From: UBA8079 sp049601915
Lineage (GTDB): Bacteria; Pseudomonadota; Alphaproteobacteria; UBA6615
NCBI GenBank assembly: GCA_049601915.1
Contig: JBMYRB010000003.1
Location: forward strand, 62,001 to 126,000
Reading direction: 5' to 3'
Length of the DNA: 64,000 bases
The notes under the pieces were generated by a model. The model saw nothing but the letters and a program-made list of their open reading frames with translations, was not told the origin of the DNA and did no database searches. The translations under genes and the position numbers were made by a program. Positions 18,515 to 26,092 of this stretch are shown one piece after another (within the stretch, counting starts at the first letter, position 1; every line of letters starts with the position of its first letter).

Positions 18515-20179
18515 ATGATACCCGGTTCCGACGAAGTCCTCTTCGTGCCCCTTGGTGGCACGGGCGAGATCGGTATGAACTTGAACCTCTACGGCCATGA
18601 CGGCGCGTGGATGATCGTCGATTGCGGCGTGACGTTCGGCGATCCCCTGTATCCGGGCGTCGATGTGATGACCGCCGATCCTGCGTTTATCGAAGATCAG
18701 CGGGACAAACTTGCGGGCCTGCTGGTCACCCATGCCCATGAAGACCATGTCGGGGCCGTCGCGCATCTCTGGCCGCGGCTGAAGTGCCCGGTCTATGCGA
18801 CCCCGTTTACCCTCGCGGTTCTGCGCCGCAAGCTCGAGGAGGCGGGGCTCGCCGGCAAGGTGCCGTTGCATGAAATACCGCTCGGCGGAAACGTGTCGAT
18901 CGGTCCGTTCGATCTGACCCTGGTCACCATGACCCATTCCATTCCCGAACCCAACGGGCTGATCATCAAGAGCAGCGTGGGAACGATCCTCCACACGGGT
19001 GACTGGAAACTCGATCCCGACCCGCTGGTCGGCGACACGACAGACGAGGCGGTACTGCGCGCGGTCGGGGACGCCGGTGTGCTGGCCACGATAGGGGATT
19101 CCACGAATGCGACGGTCGAGGGCAAGGCTGGTTCTGAAGCAGAGGTGCGCGAGAGCCTGCAGGAGCTGGTCGGGAATTTTACAGACCGCGTGGCGTTCGC
19201 CTGTTTCGCCAGCAACATCGCGCGGGTGCAAACCGTTGCCGAGGTGGCCCACGCCCATGGTCGCGTGGTGGGGCTGGTGGGCCGTTCCCTGTGGCGGATG
19301 ACGGAGGCGGCACGCGCCACGGGCTATCTGCGCGATTTGCCGCCGTTCGTGCGCGAAGACGAGGCGATGCTGTTACCGCGCGACAAGGTCGCGCTGATTT
19401 GCACCGGTAGCCAGGGCGAACCCCGGGCAGCCCTGTCGCGGATCGCACGCGACGATCATCAGAACATCACGCTCGACAGCGGCGACACGGTTATCTTTTC
19501 GTCCCGGATCATACCCGGCAACGAGGTGCCTATCGGGCGCCTGCAGAACCAGCTGACGGCGATGGGCGTGGAGGTGATCACGGAGAAGGATCATTTCGTC
19601 CACGTGTCGGGACATCCCGCACGCGATGATTTGCGCCAGATGTATCAGTGGATCAGGCCGTCAATCGCCGTGCCCGTGCATGGCGAGGCGCATCATTTAC
19701 GCGCCCATGCGGAACTTGCGCGGGAATGTCAGGTACCTCATGTGCAGGTTATCGAGAATGGCGATGTCCTGCGGCTGCACCCCGACGGACCGGAGATCGC
19801 CGGCCAGGTTCAGTCCGGTCGTCTCGCGGTCGACGGACGGGACCTGATCCGTCTCGACGATTCAAATCTGCGCGAGCGTAACCATATGCTCTGGAACGGC
19901 GCGGCAACATTGACGATTGTCGTCGATCGGAACGGCCGGGTGGTGAGCGAACCGCAACTGTCTGCCCAAGGGGTGCTCGGCGACACTGATGAAGATTTTG
20001 ACCTGATGGATGATGTGATCGACGATGTCCTCGATGCGCTCTCCTCTGCCAAGGCGAACGCGCGGCGCGATGATGAAGCGCTGAGTGAGCATCTGCGCCG
20101 GGCCGTGCGTAAAAGTTTTCGTGCGCGGCGGGGCAAGAACCCCTCGACCGAGGTACATTTGGTACGCTTGGACGACTGA
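18515..20179 (+). CDS. rnj: Ribonuclease J
   Basis: Metallo-beta-lactamase/beta-CASP ribonuclease, expected to have endo- and 5'-3' exonuclease activity on RNA; 554 residues. The zinc motif HAHEDH is at 73-78, further metal histidines are in MTHSIPE and the HTGDWKLDPDP segment, and the beta-CASP region includes CTGSQGEPRAAL and the late HVSGHPARDDL histidine motif. The ATG follows AAAGGAAAAGC. Placement after birA and coaX is typical for alphaproteobacteria. Confidence 0.95.
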   Translation: MIPGSDEVLFVPLGGTGEIGMNLNLYGHDGAWMIVDCGVTFGDPLYPGVDVMTADPAFIEDQRDKLAGLLVTHAHEDHVGAVAHLWPRLKCPVYATPFTLAVLRRKLEEAGLAGKVPLHEIPLGGNVSIGPFDLTLVTMTHSIPEPNGLIIKSSVGTILHTGDWKLDPDPLVGDTTDEAVLRAVGDAGVLATIGDSTNATVEGKAGSEAEVRESLQELVGNFTDRVAFACFASNIARVQTVAEVAHAHGRVVGLVGRSLWRMTEAARATGYLRDLPPFVREDEAMLLPRDKVALICTGSQGEPRAALSRIARDDHQNITLDSGDTVIFSSRIIPGNEVPIGRLQNQLTAMGVEVITEKDHFVHVSGHPARDDLRQMYQWIRPSIAVPVHGEAHHLRAHAELARECQVPHVQVIENGDVLRLHPDGPEIAGQVQSGRLAVDGRDLIRLDDSNLRERNHMLWNGAATLTIVVDRNGRVVSEPQLSAQGVLGDTDEDFDLMDDVIDDVLDALSSAKANARRDDEALSEHLRRAVRKSFRARRGKNPSTEVHLVRLDD

Positions 20180-20200
20180 CGGAATACGGAGGAGTTGGCA

Positions 20201-20605
20201 GTGATCGGGCGATTAAATCACCTGGCGATCGTGGTGCCGGACCTGGCGGCCGCCGCCGTAATTTATCGCGTCACCCTGGGCGGTGAGGTGTCCGACCCCG
20301 TCGACCTACCGTTGCACGGGGTGACGACGATCTTCGTGAATCTGCCCAACACCAAGATCGAGCTGCTGCACCCGCTGGGGGAAGATTCACCTGTCGCGCC
20401 GTTCCTTGAGAAAAACCCGTCCGGCGGCATGCATCATGTCTGCTACGAGGTGGACGATATCTACGCGGCCCGCGACCGGCTGGTAGCCGAGGGTGCGCGG
20501 GTTCTCGGCGACGGTGAGCCCAAGCCCGGCGCCCATGACAAGCCGGTGCTGTTCCTGCACCCGAAGGACTTCTGCGGAACCCTGGTGGAACTCGAACAGG
20601 TCTGA
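20201..20605 (+). CDS. mce: Methylmalonyl-CoA epimerase
   Basis: VOC-fold epimerase that interconverts the (S) and (R) forms of methylmalonyl-CoA, feeding propionyl-CoA carbon to succinyl-CoA. Metal ligands can be placed at the first His of RLNHLAIVVPD, the GMHHVCYEVDD block and the late Glu of GTLVELEQV. I chose GTG at 20201 (134 residues), because GGAGGAG sits six bases before it; a TTG at 20195 would leave no spacing. No mutase gene is in the window. Confidence 0.92.
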   Translation: MIGRLNHLAIVVPDLAAAAVIYRVTLGGEVSDPVDLPLHGVTTIFVNLPNTKIELLHPLGEDSPVAPFLEKNPSGGMHHVCYEVDDIYAARDRLVAEGARVLGDGEPKPGAHDKPVLFLHPKDFCGTLVELEQV

Positions 20606-20611
20606 TCTGCG

Positions 20612-20866
20612 ATGAATCCCGTCACAGCCGTCGTCCTTTTCATCATCATCTGGTGGCTGACCCTGTTCACGGTCTTGCCCTGGGGCGTGCGAAGGACGGA
20701 AAACCCCGAAGACGGGCACGATCAGGGTGCCCCCGCGCGGCCCATGCTCGTGCGCAAGCTGCTGATCACGACGGGCATCACCATCATGCTGTTTGCCGCC
20801 GTGTATGGGGTTGTCGAGATGAGCGGTATTTCGTTGCGTGATTTGTCAGACAGGTATCATCTCTAG
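20612..20866 (+). CDS. DUF1467 family small membrane protein
   Basis: An 84-residue protein with two hydrophobic helices (about 3-24 and 50-72) joined by a polar loop containing PWGVRRTENPEDG. This matches DUF1467, an uncharacterised alphaproteobacterial family often next to methylmalonyl-CoA epimerase. It lies six bases after mce, so it is probably co-transcribed. Its stop overlaps the 3' end of the convergent chromate transporter by four bases. Function unknown. Confidence 0.88.
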   Translation: MNPVTAVVLFIIIWWLTLFTVLPWGVRRTENPEDGHDQGAPARPMLVRKLLITTGITIMLFAAVYGVVEMSGISLRDLSDRYHL

Positions 20867-22050
20867 ACGCCGAAGAACCCAGCCACCGCAGCCAGTATGA
20901 CCACGAGCCAGGGCGGCAGCCGCCATAGGGCCAGCAGCACCACTGCGACGACCACAGTCGCGAAATCCGATGAATCCCGCACGCTCGACGTCCAGACCGG
21001 CGTGAACAGCACCGCCAGCAGGAGTCCGACAACGGCGGCGTTCACGCCGCTGAGGGCTGCGCGGATGCGCGCGCGGGACCTCAGCGCGTCCCAATAGGGC
21101 AGGGTCGCGCCCAGCAGCAGGAATGACGGCAGGAACACGGCGACGATCGCCAGCACCCCGCCCGTCCAGCCGCCGAGATAGCCGTTGCCCGGGTCGATGA
21201 CATTGCCGAGATAGCCCGACAGCGCAAACATCGGCCCCGGGATCGCCTGGGCCGCTCCATAGCCAGCCAGGAAGGCATCGGTTGACGTCCATCCGGTCGG
21301 CACCACTTCGGCCTCGAGCAACGGCAGCACAACATGGCCGCCGCCGAATACCAGGGAGCCCACCCGGTAGAACCCGGTGAACGCATCGAGATTGCCCGAC
21401 TTCATGGTTTCGGCCAGAACCGGCAGTCCGAGCAAGAGCAGCAGGAAAACGGCCAGCATCGCAAGGCAGATCGCGCGATTGCCCGTGGCGGGTGTTGCGC
21501 CCGACGTATCCAGGGGCTTGTCCCGCAGGAACAGGCTGCCCGCGACGGCCGCCGCGGCGATCACCAGCAGCTGAAACCAGGCCGCACCGGCGAACAGGAT
21601 GACCACACAGGCAATCGCCGCGAAGCTGGCGCGCATGGCATCCCCACAGGCATTTCGCGCCATGCCCCACAACGCATTGGCGACGACCGCGACCGCGGCG
21701 AGCTTGAGGCCGTGGACGACACCCTGGCCCGCAGCTGTCTCGGCGAAGGACAGGCCAAAGCCCAACCCGATCATGATGATCGCGGCCGGTGTGGTGAATC
21801 CGAGCCATGCGGCAATGCCGCCGAGCCAGCCCCGCTGGATCATGCCGATGGCGATCCCGGTCTGGCTCGAGGCGGGGCCGGGCAGGAACTGGCACAGGGA
21901 AACCAGGTCCGCATAGCCGCGCTCGTCGATCCAGCGGCGGCGATCGACGAATTCGGTCCGGAAATAGCCGAAATGGGCAACGGGACCGCCGAACGCGGTC
22001 GCGCCGAGGACGAGGAAGGCCCAGAAGAGTCTCCCCAGACTCGGCTGCAC
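20863..22050 (-). CDS. chrA: Chromate efflux transporter (CHR family, long form)
   Basis: Membrane transporter of 395 residues built from two homologous CHR halves with about ten to twelve helices. Each half carries its version of the family motif: FGGPVAHFGYFR with QFLPGPASSQ in the first, and FGGGHVVLPLLE with QAIPGPMFALSGYLG in the second. Known members export chromate. No chromate regulator lies nearby, so induction is unknown. It ends against the DUF1467 gene and diverges from tag with a 66-base gap. Confidence 0.9.
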   Translation of the reverse strand: MQPSLGRLFWAFLVLGATAFGGPVAHFGYFRTEFVDRRRWIDERGYADLVSLCQFLPGPASSQTGIAIGMIQRGWLGGIAAWLGFTTPAAIIMIGLGFGLSFAETAAGQGVVHGLKLAAVAVVANALWGMARNACGDAMRASFAAIACVVILFAGAAWFQLLVIAAAAVAGSLFLRDKPLDTSGATPATGNRAICLAMLAVFLLLLLGLPVLAETMKSGNLDAFTGFYRVGSLVFGGGHVVLPLLEAEVVPTGWTSTDAFLAGYGAAQAIPGPMFALSGYLGNVIDPGNGYLGGWTGGVLAIVAVFLPSFLLLGATLPYWDALRSRARIRAALSGVNAAVVGLLLAVLFTPVWTSSVRDSSDFATVVVAVVLLALWRLPPWLVVILAAVAGFFGV

Positions 22051-22116
22051 AACAGGTTGTGATGGGGTGGAAATCGGTATTCTCTCTATCGAACGAAACG
22101 GGAAAGGAACTTCAGC

Positions 22117-22665
22117 GTGTTAGGTTACTGCGATATCGCGCCGGGTCACGAGTGGCACGGACCCTATCATGATACCGAATACGGGTTTCCAACGGATGAC
22201 GAATCCGCCCTGTTCGAACGCCTCGTGCTGGAGATCAACCAGGCAGGGCTGAGCTGGCTGACGATCTTGCGCAAGCGCGAGGGCTTCGTGGCGGCGTTTG
22301 AGGGGTTCGATGTCGAGCGGGTCGCCAATTATGGTGCGAAGGACCGCGCGCGCCTGCTTGCCGATGCGGATATCATCCGCAACCGCCTGAAAGTCGATGC
22401 CGCGATTCACAACGCCCAATGCATCCTCGCCATGCGTGACAGCCATGGCGGTTTTTTTAATTGGCTCAACGAACAATATACCCATAACAAACTCGACAAG
22501 GACGCCTGGGTGAAGCTGTTCAAGCGGACGTTCAAGTTCACCGGCGGCGAGATCACGGGCGAATTCCTGATGAGTACCGGCTATCTGCCCGGTGCGCACC
22601 GTGAGAGTTGCCCGGTGTTCGCGAAGATCGCCGAGGCGGGGCCGCGATGGATGGCGGCGGGCTAA
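22117..22665 (+). CDS. tag: DNA-3-methyladenine glycosylase I
   Basis: Removes 3-methyladenine from alkylated DNA to start base excision repair; 182 residues. Recognisable blocks are the N-terminal GYCDI cysteine, WHGPYHDTEYGFP, FERLVLEINQAGLSW, and the late GAHRESCPV segment that supplies the His and Cys of the HhH-GPD-type zinc site. The start is GTG at 22117 after GGAAAGGAA. A bidirectional-looking hairpin follows its stop. Confidence 0.95.
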   Translation: MLGYCDIAPGHEWHGPYHDTEYGFPTDDESALFERLVLEINQAGLSWLTILRKREGFVAAFEGFDVERVANYGAKDRARLLADADIIRNRLKVDAAIHNAQCILAMRDSHGGFFNWLNEQYTHNKLDKDAWVKLFKRTFKFTGGEITGEFLMSTGYLPGAHRESCPVFAKIAEAGPRWMAAG

Positions 22666-22672
22666 ACGAAAA

Positions 22673-22695
22673 CGGGCCGGGGAAACCCCGGCCCG
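22673..22695 (-). terminator. Intrinsic terminator between tag and the NCS2 permease
   Basis: A perfect 10-base-pair stem CGGGCCGGGG/CCCCGGCCCG with an AAA loop. Read on the minus strand it is followed by TTTTCGTTT, so it best fits termination of the permease transcript. On the plus strand no T run follows, but the stable hairpin may still help end tag transcription. Confidence 0.8.
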
Positions 22696-22720
22696 CCTCG
22701 CATTTGTATGGGCGTCGGCG

Positions 22721-24016
22721 CTAGATGAGACCGAACCCGTAGAGCGCCACGAACAGTACCGCCATGCCATAGAGGACGGGGCTGGCTTCGTTCGCCCGGC
22801 CCGTCAGGAGTTTGCCGGCCGCATAGACGATGAAGCCGAACGCGATGCCGTGGGCGATCGAGAAGGTGAACGGCATCACCACCGCGGCGAGAACCGCCGG
22901 TGCATACTCCGTGACGTCGTCCCAATCGACCTCTGTTAAACCTCGTACCATGAGCACGGCAACGAAAAGTAGCGCTGGTGCTGTCGCAAAACTCGGCACC
23001 AATCCGATAACCGGCGCCAAGAGAAGCGCCAGTATAAACAGGATGCCAACGGTGACTGCGGTTAGGCCAGTTCGCCCTCCTTCGCGAACGCCAGAAGCAC
23101 TTTCAATATATGAAGTAACGGTTGAACTACCGACCATAGAGCCGGTGATGGTGGCGATACTGTCCGCGGAAAGGGCTTTACCCATCCGCGGAAGTTTACC
23201 GTCTTCATCGAGGAGGCCTGCGCGGTGCGATACACCGATTAAAGTGCCCGCAGTGTCGAACATGTCAACGAACAGGAACGCTATTATTACCGAGATCATA
23301 CTGATCTGAAACGCCCCGGCGATATCCAACTGCAAGAAAGTGGGGGCTAGCGATGGGATAGAGAAATCCATCGCTGCACCGCCTCCATGTCCGAAGATAT
23401 GGGCCAGTACCGTCGTACCTATGATGCCCAGCACCATCGCGCCAGGGACGGCGAGCCGGTCAAGCGCGATAATCGCAACCAAGCCCACAGCGACAAGAAC
23501 TACGGGAACCGTTGCTACGTCTCCGAGGGTCACCAGAGTCGCGGGATGATCAACTGTTATGCCCGCAGTCTTCAATGCGATCACGCCGATGAACAAACCA
23601 ATACCCGCCGAAATCGACATTTTGAGGGATTTTGGTATCGAATTGATGATTGCGGCCCTAATCGGAAGCACAGTGATAATTAGGAAAAAGATACCCGATA
23701 AGAAAATAATCCCAAGCGCGGTTTGCCATGGCACGCCCATACCGCCGACTACGCCAAATGCAAAGAACGCATTGAGCCCCATGCCCGGCGCCAATGCGAT
23801 AGGGTAATTGGCCCACAAGCCCATGATCAGACAGCCAACGGCAGCCGCGACACAGGTGGCGACGAACAGCGCCCCCTTGTCCATGCCCGCCGCGGACATA
23901 ATGTCCGGATTTACGATGATGATGTAGGCCATCGTCAGGAACGTCGTCAGGCCCGCCATGACTTCGATGCGGACTGTCGTTCCATTCTCCGACAGCTTGA
24001 ACAGGTTTTCGAACAT
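22721..24016 (-). CDS. NCS2 family nucleobase permease (AzgA/adenine-guanine type)
   Basis: Proton-coupled purine permease of 431 residues with about 13 helices. The family signature is clear: TTFLTMAYIIIVNP, ALAPGMGLNAFFAF, FVDMFDTAGTLIGVS and GSSTVTSYIESASGVREGGRTG. I chose the ATG at 24016 (MFENLFKL) as the usual start; an in-frame ATG nine codons upstream is possible. The central part (about 23100-23780) has visibly lower GC and more AT-ending codons than both ends, a possible sign of recombination. The exact base transported is not readable. Confidence 0.93.
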   Translation of the reverse strand: MFENLFKLSENGTTVRIEVMAGLTTFLTMAYIIIVNPDIMSAAGMDKGALFVATCVAAAVGCLIMGLWANYPIALAPGMGLNAFFAFGVVGGMGVPWQTALGIIFLSGIFFLIITVLPIRAAIINSIPKSLKMSISAGIGLFIGVIALKTAGITVDHPATLVTLGDVATVPVVLVAVGLVAIIALDRLAVPGAMVLGIIGTTVLAHIFGHGGGAAMDFSIPSLAPTFLQLDIAGAFQISMISVIIAFLFVDMFDTAGTLIGVSHRAGLLDEDGKLPRMGKALSADSIATITGSMVGSSTVTSYIESASGVREGGRTGLTAVTVGILFILALLLAPVIGLVPSFATAPALLFVAVLMVRGLTEVDWDDVTEYAPAVLAAVVMPFTFSIAHGIAFGFIVYAAGKLLTGRANEASPVLYGMAVLFVALYGFGLI

Positions 24017-24045
24017 TTGAGAAAGTCTCCCGTGGTTCCCCATGA

Positions 24046-24075
24046 ATTATCCACGCGAGAGTGGAAGGTACACAA
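24046..24075 (-). promoter_or_regulatory. Candidate promoter of the NCS2 permease
   Basis: Read on the minus strand: TTGTGT, an 18-base spacer, then GATAAT (five of six -10 consensus bases), about 30 bases before the chosen start codon. I looked for a purine riboswitch in this leader and did not see one. Confidence 0.4.
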
Positions 24076-24183
24076 AAACTGTGCACGTGCCTTACGTAAA
24101 AACCGGCGATTCCCCTCTTGCTGGGAAAACGTTAGCCCGATTCCCGGATATTCGTTACCGGTTTGTTAGGAATGGTTCGCTAG

Positions 24184-24558
24184 ATGTGCACCATGCGAAA
24201 TACACCGTTATTTGTGGGTTTTGTCCTAATTTGCGCGATTTTCGGGCCTGCGCAGGGGCAGACGACCGTGCAGATCACCGAATCCAACTGCAGTAAGCTG
24301 GTGACCCAAGCAGCGGCTGCCGGCGTCGCATACCGCCCGGGGGTCGATGTAAACGGCAATGCCGTCGCCCCGGCAGATTTGAATGCACAACCCCAAATTT
24401 CGGTCCCGGATGTGATTTTGATCCCCGTGACGATCGATCTGGCGACGAACCTCGGCATCAACACGCCGTTCCTAGCGCGACCGACGGTGGGCGAGGTCCA
24501 GATCACCCGTGACGGCCGTGTGAGCTTCAATGGCCAGTCACCGCGCAGTACGAACTAG
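24184..24558 (+). CDS. Small exported protein of unknown function
   Basis: A 124-residue protein with a clear signal peptide: short positive N-terminus, a hydrophobic core about residues 8-21 and a likely cut after GPAQGQ. The mature part begins TTVQITESNCSKL and contains a GVDVNGNAVAPADL segment followed by a beta-rich stretch ending GRVSFNGQ. I recall similar unnamed alphaproteobacterial proteins but cannot assign a function. An alternative start at 24193 would trim three residues. It is closed by its own hairpin terminator, so it seems to be a separate unit from the cyclase gene. Confidence 0.75.
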   Translation: MCTMRNTPLFVGFVLICAIFGPAQGQTTVQITESNCSKLVTQAAAAGVAYRPGVDVNGNAVAPADLNAQPQISVPDVILIPVTIDLATNLGINTPFLARPTVGEVQITRDGRVSFNGQSPRSTN

Positions 24559-24561
24559 CCG

Positions 24562-24584
24562 ACCGGCGCCCGCCGGTTTCTTTC
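24562..24584 (+). terminator. Intrinsic terminator after the small exported protein gene
   Basis: Inverted repeat ACCGGCG/CGCCGGT with a CC loop (24562-24577), followed by the T-rich TTCTTTC. It lies three bases past the stop codon and ahead of the cyclase ribosome site. Confidence 0.65.
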
Positions 24585-24631
24585 ACTTAAGGCATGTCGT
24601 AAACCCCGGTCATATGAACCCGGAGGGTTTG

Positions 24632-26011
24632 ATGACGAACCCGAGTTTCGACCCCGATGCCACCGCGCGTCTCAATTCACGACTGAGCGCGGCGCTGCAG
24701 ACACATGAACGGCAGGGCCTGCGGCTCGCGGCGCATCTTCGGGGTGGAGCCAGTGTGGCGATATGCATCTGGCTTGTTATCCTGCTTGGCACGGCCGGGT
24801 GGTTTTATGTGCCGGTCATCGCGCTGTTCGTCGCCAGCGGGTATGGGCATTACCTGTTGGCGCGCCGCGGGTTTCGCAGCGACGCGCACGCCTTCGCCTT
24901 TTTCCTGTTCGACGTTGTGGTTATCACCTTCGCGTTGCTGGCACCCAATCCGTTTCTGACTAGTTTTGAACTCTGGCCGCCGCAGGCGTCGTTTCGCTTC
25001 GGCAGTTTCAATTACTATTACCTGCTGGTCTCACTGTTTTTGCTTGGCAGTTACTCCGCCCGCGCCATGCTGTTTGCGGGCCTTGCCTGCATCATCGCCT
25101 GGGTGGGCGGCATCTTCTGGATCGCGGGCTTTCCCGAGACCCTGTTCGCGATTCCCTCATTCGAGGAGCCGCTGCTGCGCCTCGAACGCTTTCTCGATCC
25201 GCACTTCGTTTCGCTTGATGTCCGCACGACCGAGATCCTGGTGATGATCCTGTCGACCTCGGTGATGGCCACCGCGGTTATGCGCAACCGGCGCCTGATC
25301 CGCCAGCAGGTGATGGCGGCACGTGAACGCTCGAACCTCGCGCGCTACTTCCCGCCGAATATCGTCGATGAGCTGGCCGGGTATGACGGCGCACTGGAAA
25401 CCGTGCAGTCACAGGAGGTCGGCATTCTTTTCGCCGATCTGGTGGGGTTCAGCCGGTTTGCAGAAATGGTCACGCCGGAAGAGCTGATCGAGATGTTGCG
25501 GGCTTTTCACCTGCGCATGGAACGCACGGTGTTCGAGCACGGGGGCACCCTGGACAAGTTCCTGGGAGACGGCGTGATGGCGACGTTTGGTACGCCACGC
25601 ACCGGCCCGCAGGACGCAGCCAATACGCTACGGTGCGCGCGGGCCATACTGGCGGCCGTCGATGAGTGGAACACCCGGCGCGAAGCGGCGGGCTTCCCCG
25701 TCGTGCGGCTCTCGGTGGGGGTGCATTTCGGCCCCATCGTCATGGGCGATGTGGGCAGCGAGCGGCGGCTCGATTTTGCGGTTGTCGGTGACACGGTGAA
25801 TATCGCCTCGCGTCTGGAGGAGAGCACCCGGACCGTGGGCAGCCGCCTGATCGTGAGCGACGCCCTGATGGGGGCCGTTCAGGCGGCCAAACCCGATGAC
25901 CTGGCCGAATTGCGTGCCGATATCGCCCCGCATGGGGGCCTGAGCCTGCGCGGACGCGATGGCACCGTCGATGTATGGATGCTTGGCGAAGGCGACGAAT
26001 CAGACGAATGA
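24632..26011 (+). CDS. Membrane-anchored class III adenylate/guanylate cyclase
   Basis: Predicted cAMP- or cGMP-forming cyclase of 459 residues from the ATG at 24632, which has GGAGGG four bases upstream. The N-terminal 220 residues hold about five to six hydrophobic helices, and a linker with ARYFPPNIVDEL leads to the cyclase domain (about 262-440). The metal aspartates are Asp269 (FADLVGFS) and Asp313 (FLGDGVMATFG), and Lys309 in DKFLGDG is the usual adenine-selecting lysine, so cAMP is favoured. VGDTVNIASRLEE is the late catalytic block. The signal sensed by the membrane part is unknown. Confidence 0.9.
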   Translation: MTNPSFDPDATARLNSRLSAALQTHERQGLRLAAHLRGGASVAICIWLVILLGTAGWFYVPVIALFVASGYGHYLLARRGFRSDAHAFAFFLFDVVVITFALLAPNPFLTSFELWPPQASFRFGSFNYYYLLVSLFLLGSYSARAMLFAGLACIIAWVGGIFWIAGFPETLFAIPSFEEPLLRLERFLDPHFVSLDVRTTEILVMILSTSVMATAVMRNRRLIRQQVMAARERSNLARYFPPNIVDELAGYDGALETVQSQEVGILFADLVGFSRFAEMVTPEELIEMLRAFHLRMERTVFEHGGTLDKFLGDGVMATFGTPRTGPQDAANTLRCARAILAAVDEWNTRREAAGFPVVRLSVGVHFGPIVMGDVGSERRLDFAVVGDTVNIASRLEESTRTVGSRLIVSDALMGAVQAAKPDDLAELRADIAPHGGLSLRGRDGTVDVWMLGEGDESDE

Positions 26012-26018
26012 ACATGGA

Positions 26019-26056
26019 CAGGCGTGCGCGGATTTTCATACTCTCCCGCGCGCCTG
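26019..26056 (+). other. Stem-loop between the cyclase gene and proS
   Basis: CAGGCG-TG-CGCGG pairs with CCGCG-CGCCTG, an 11-base-pair stem with a two-base bulge and a 14-base loop. No T run follows, so it is not a standard intrinsic terminator. It could be part of the proS leader or a read-through-limiting hairpin. Confidence 0.4.
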
Positions 26057-26092
26057 GGACAACCAGTGCGAAGTCCCTGTTGGAGAACGTGA

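Noticed and set aside
24017..24183. Possible purine riboswitch ahead of the NCS2 permease
   Set aside because: The leader lacks the conserved loop sequences and three-helix core of the purine aptamer.
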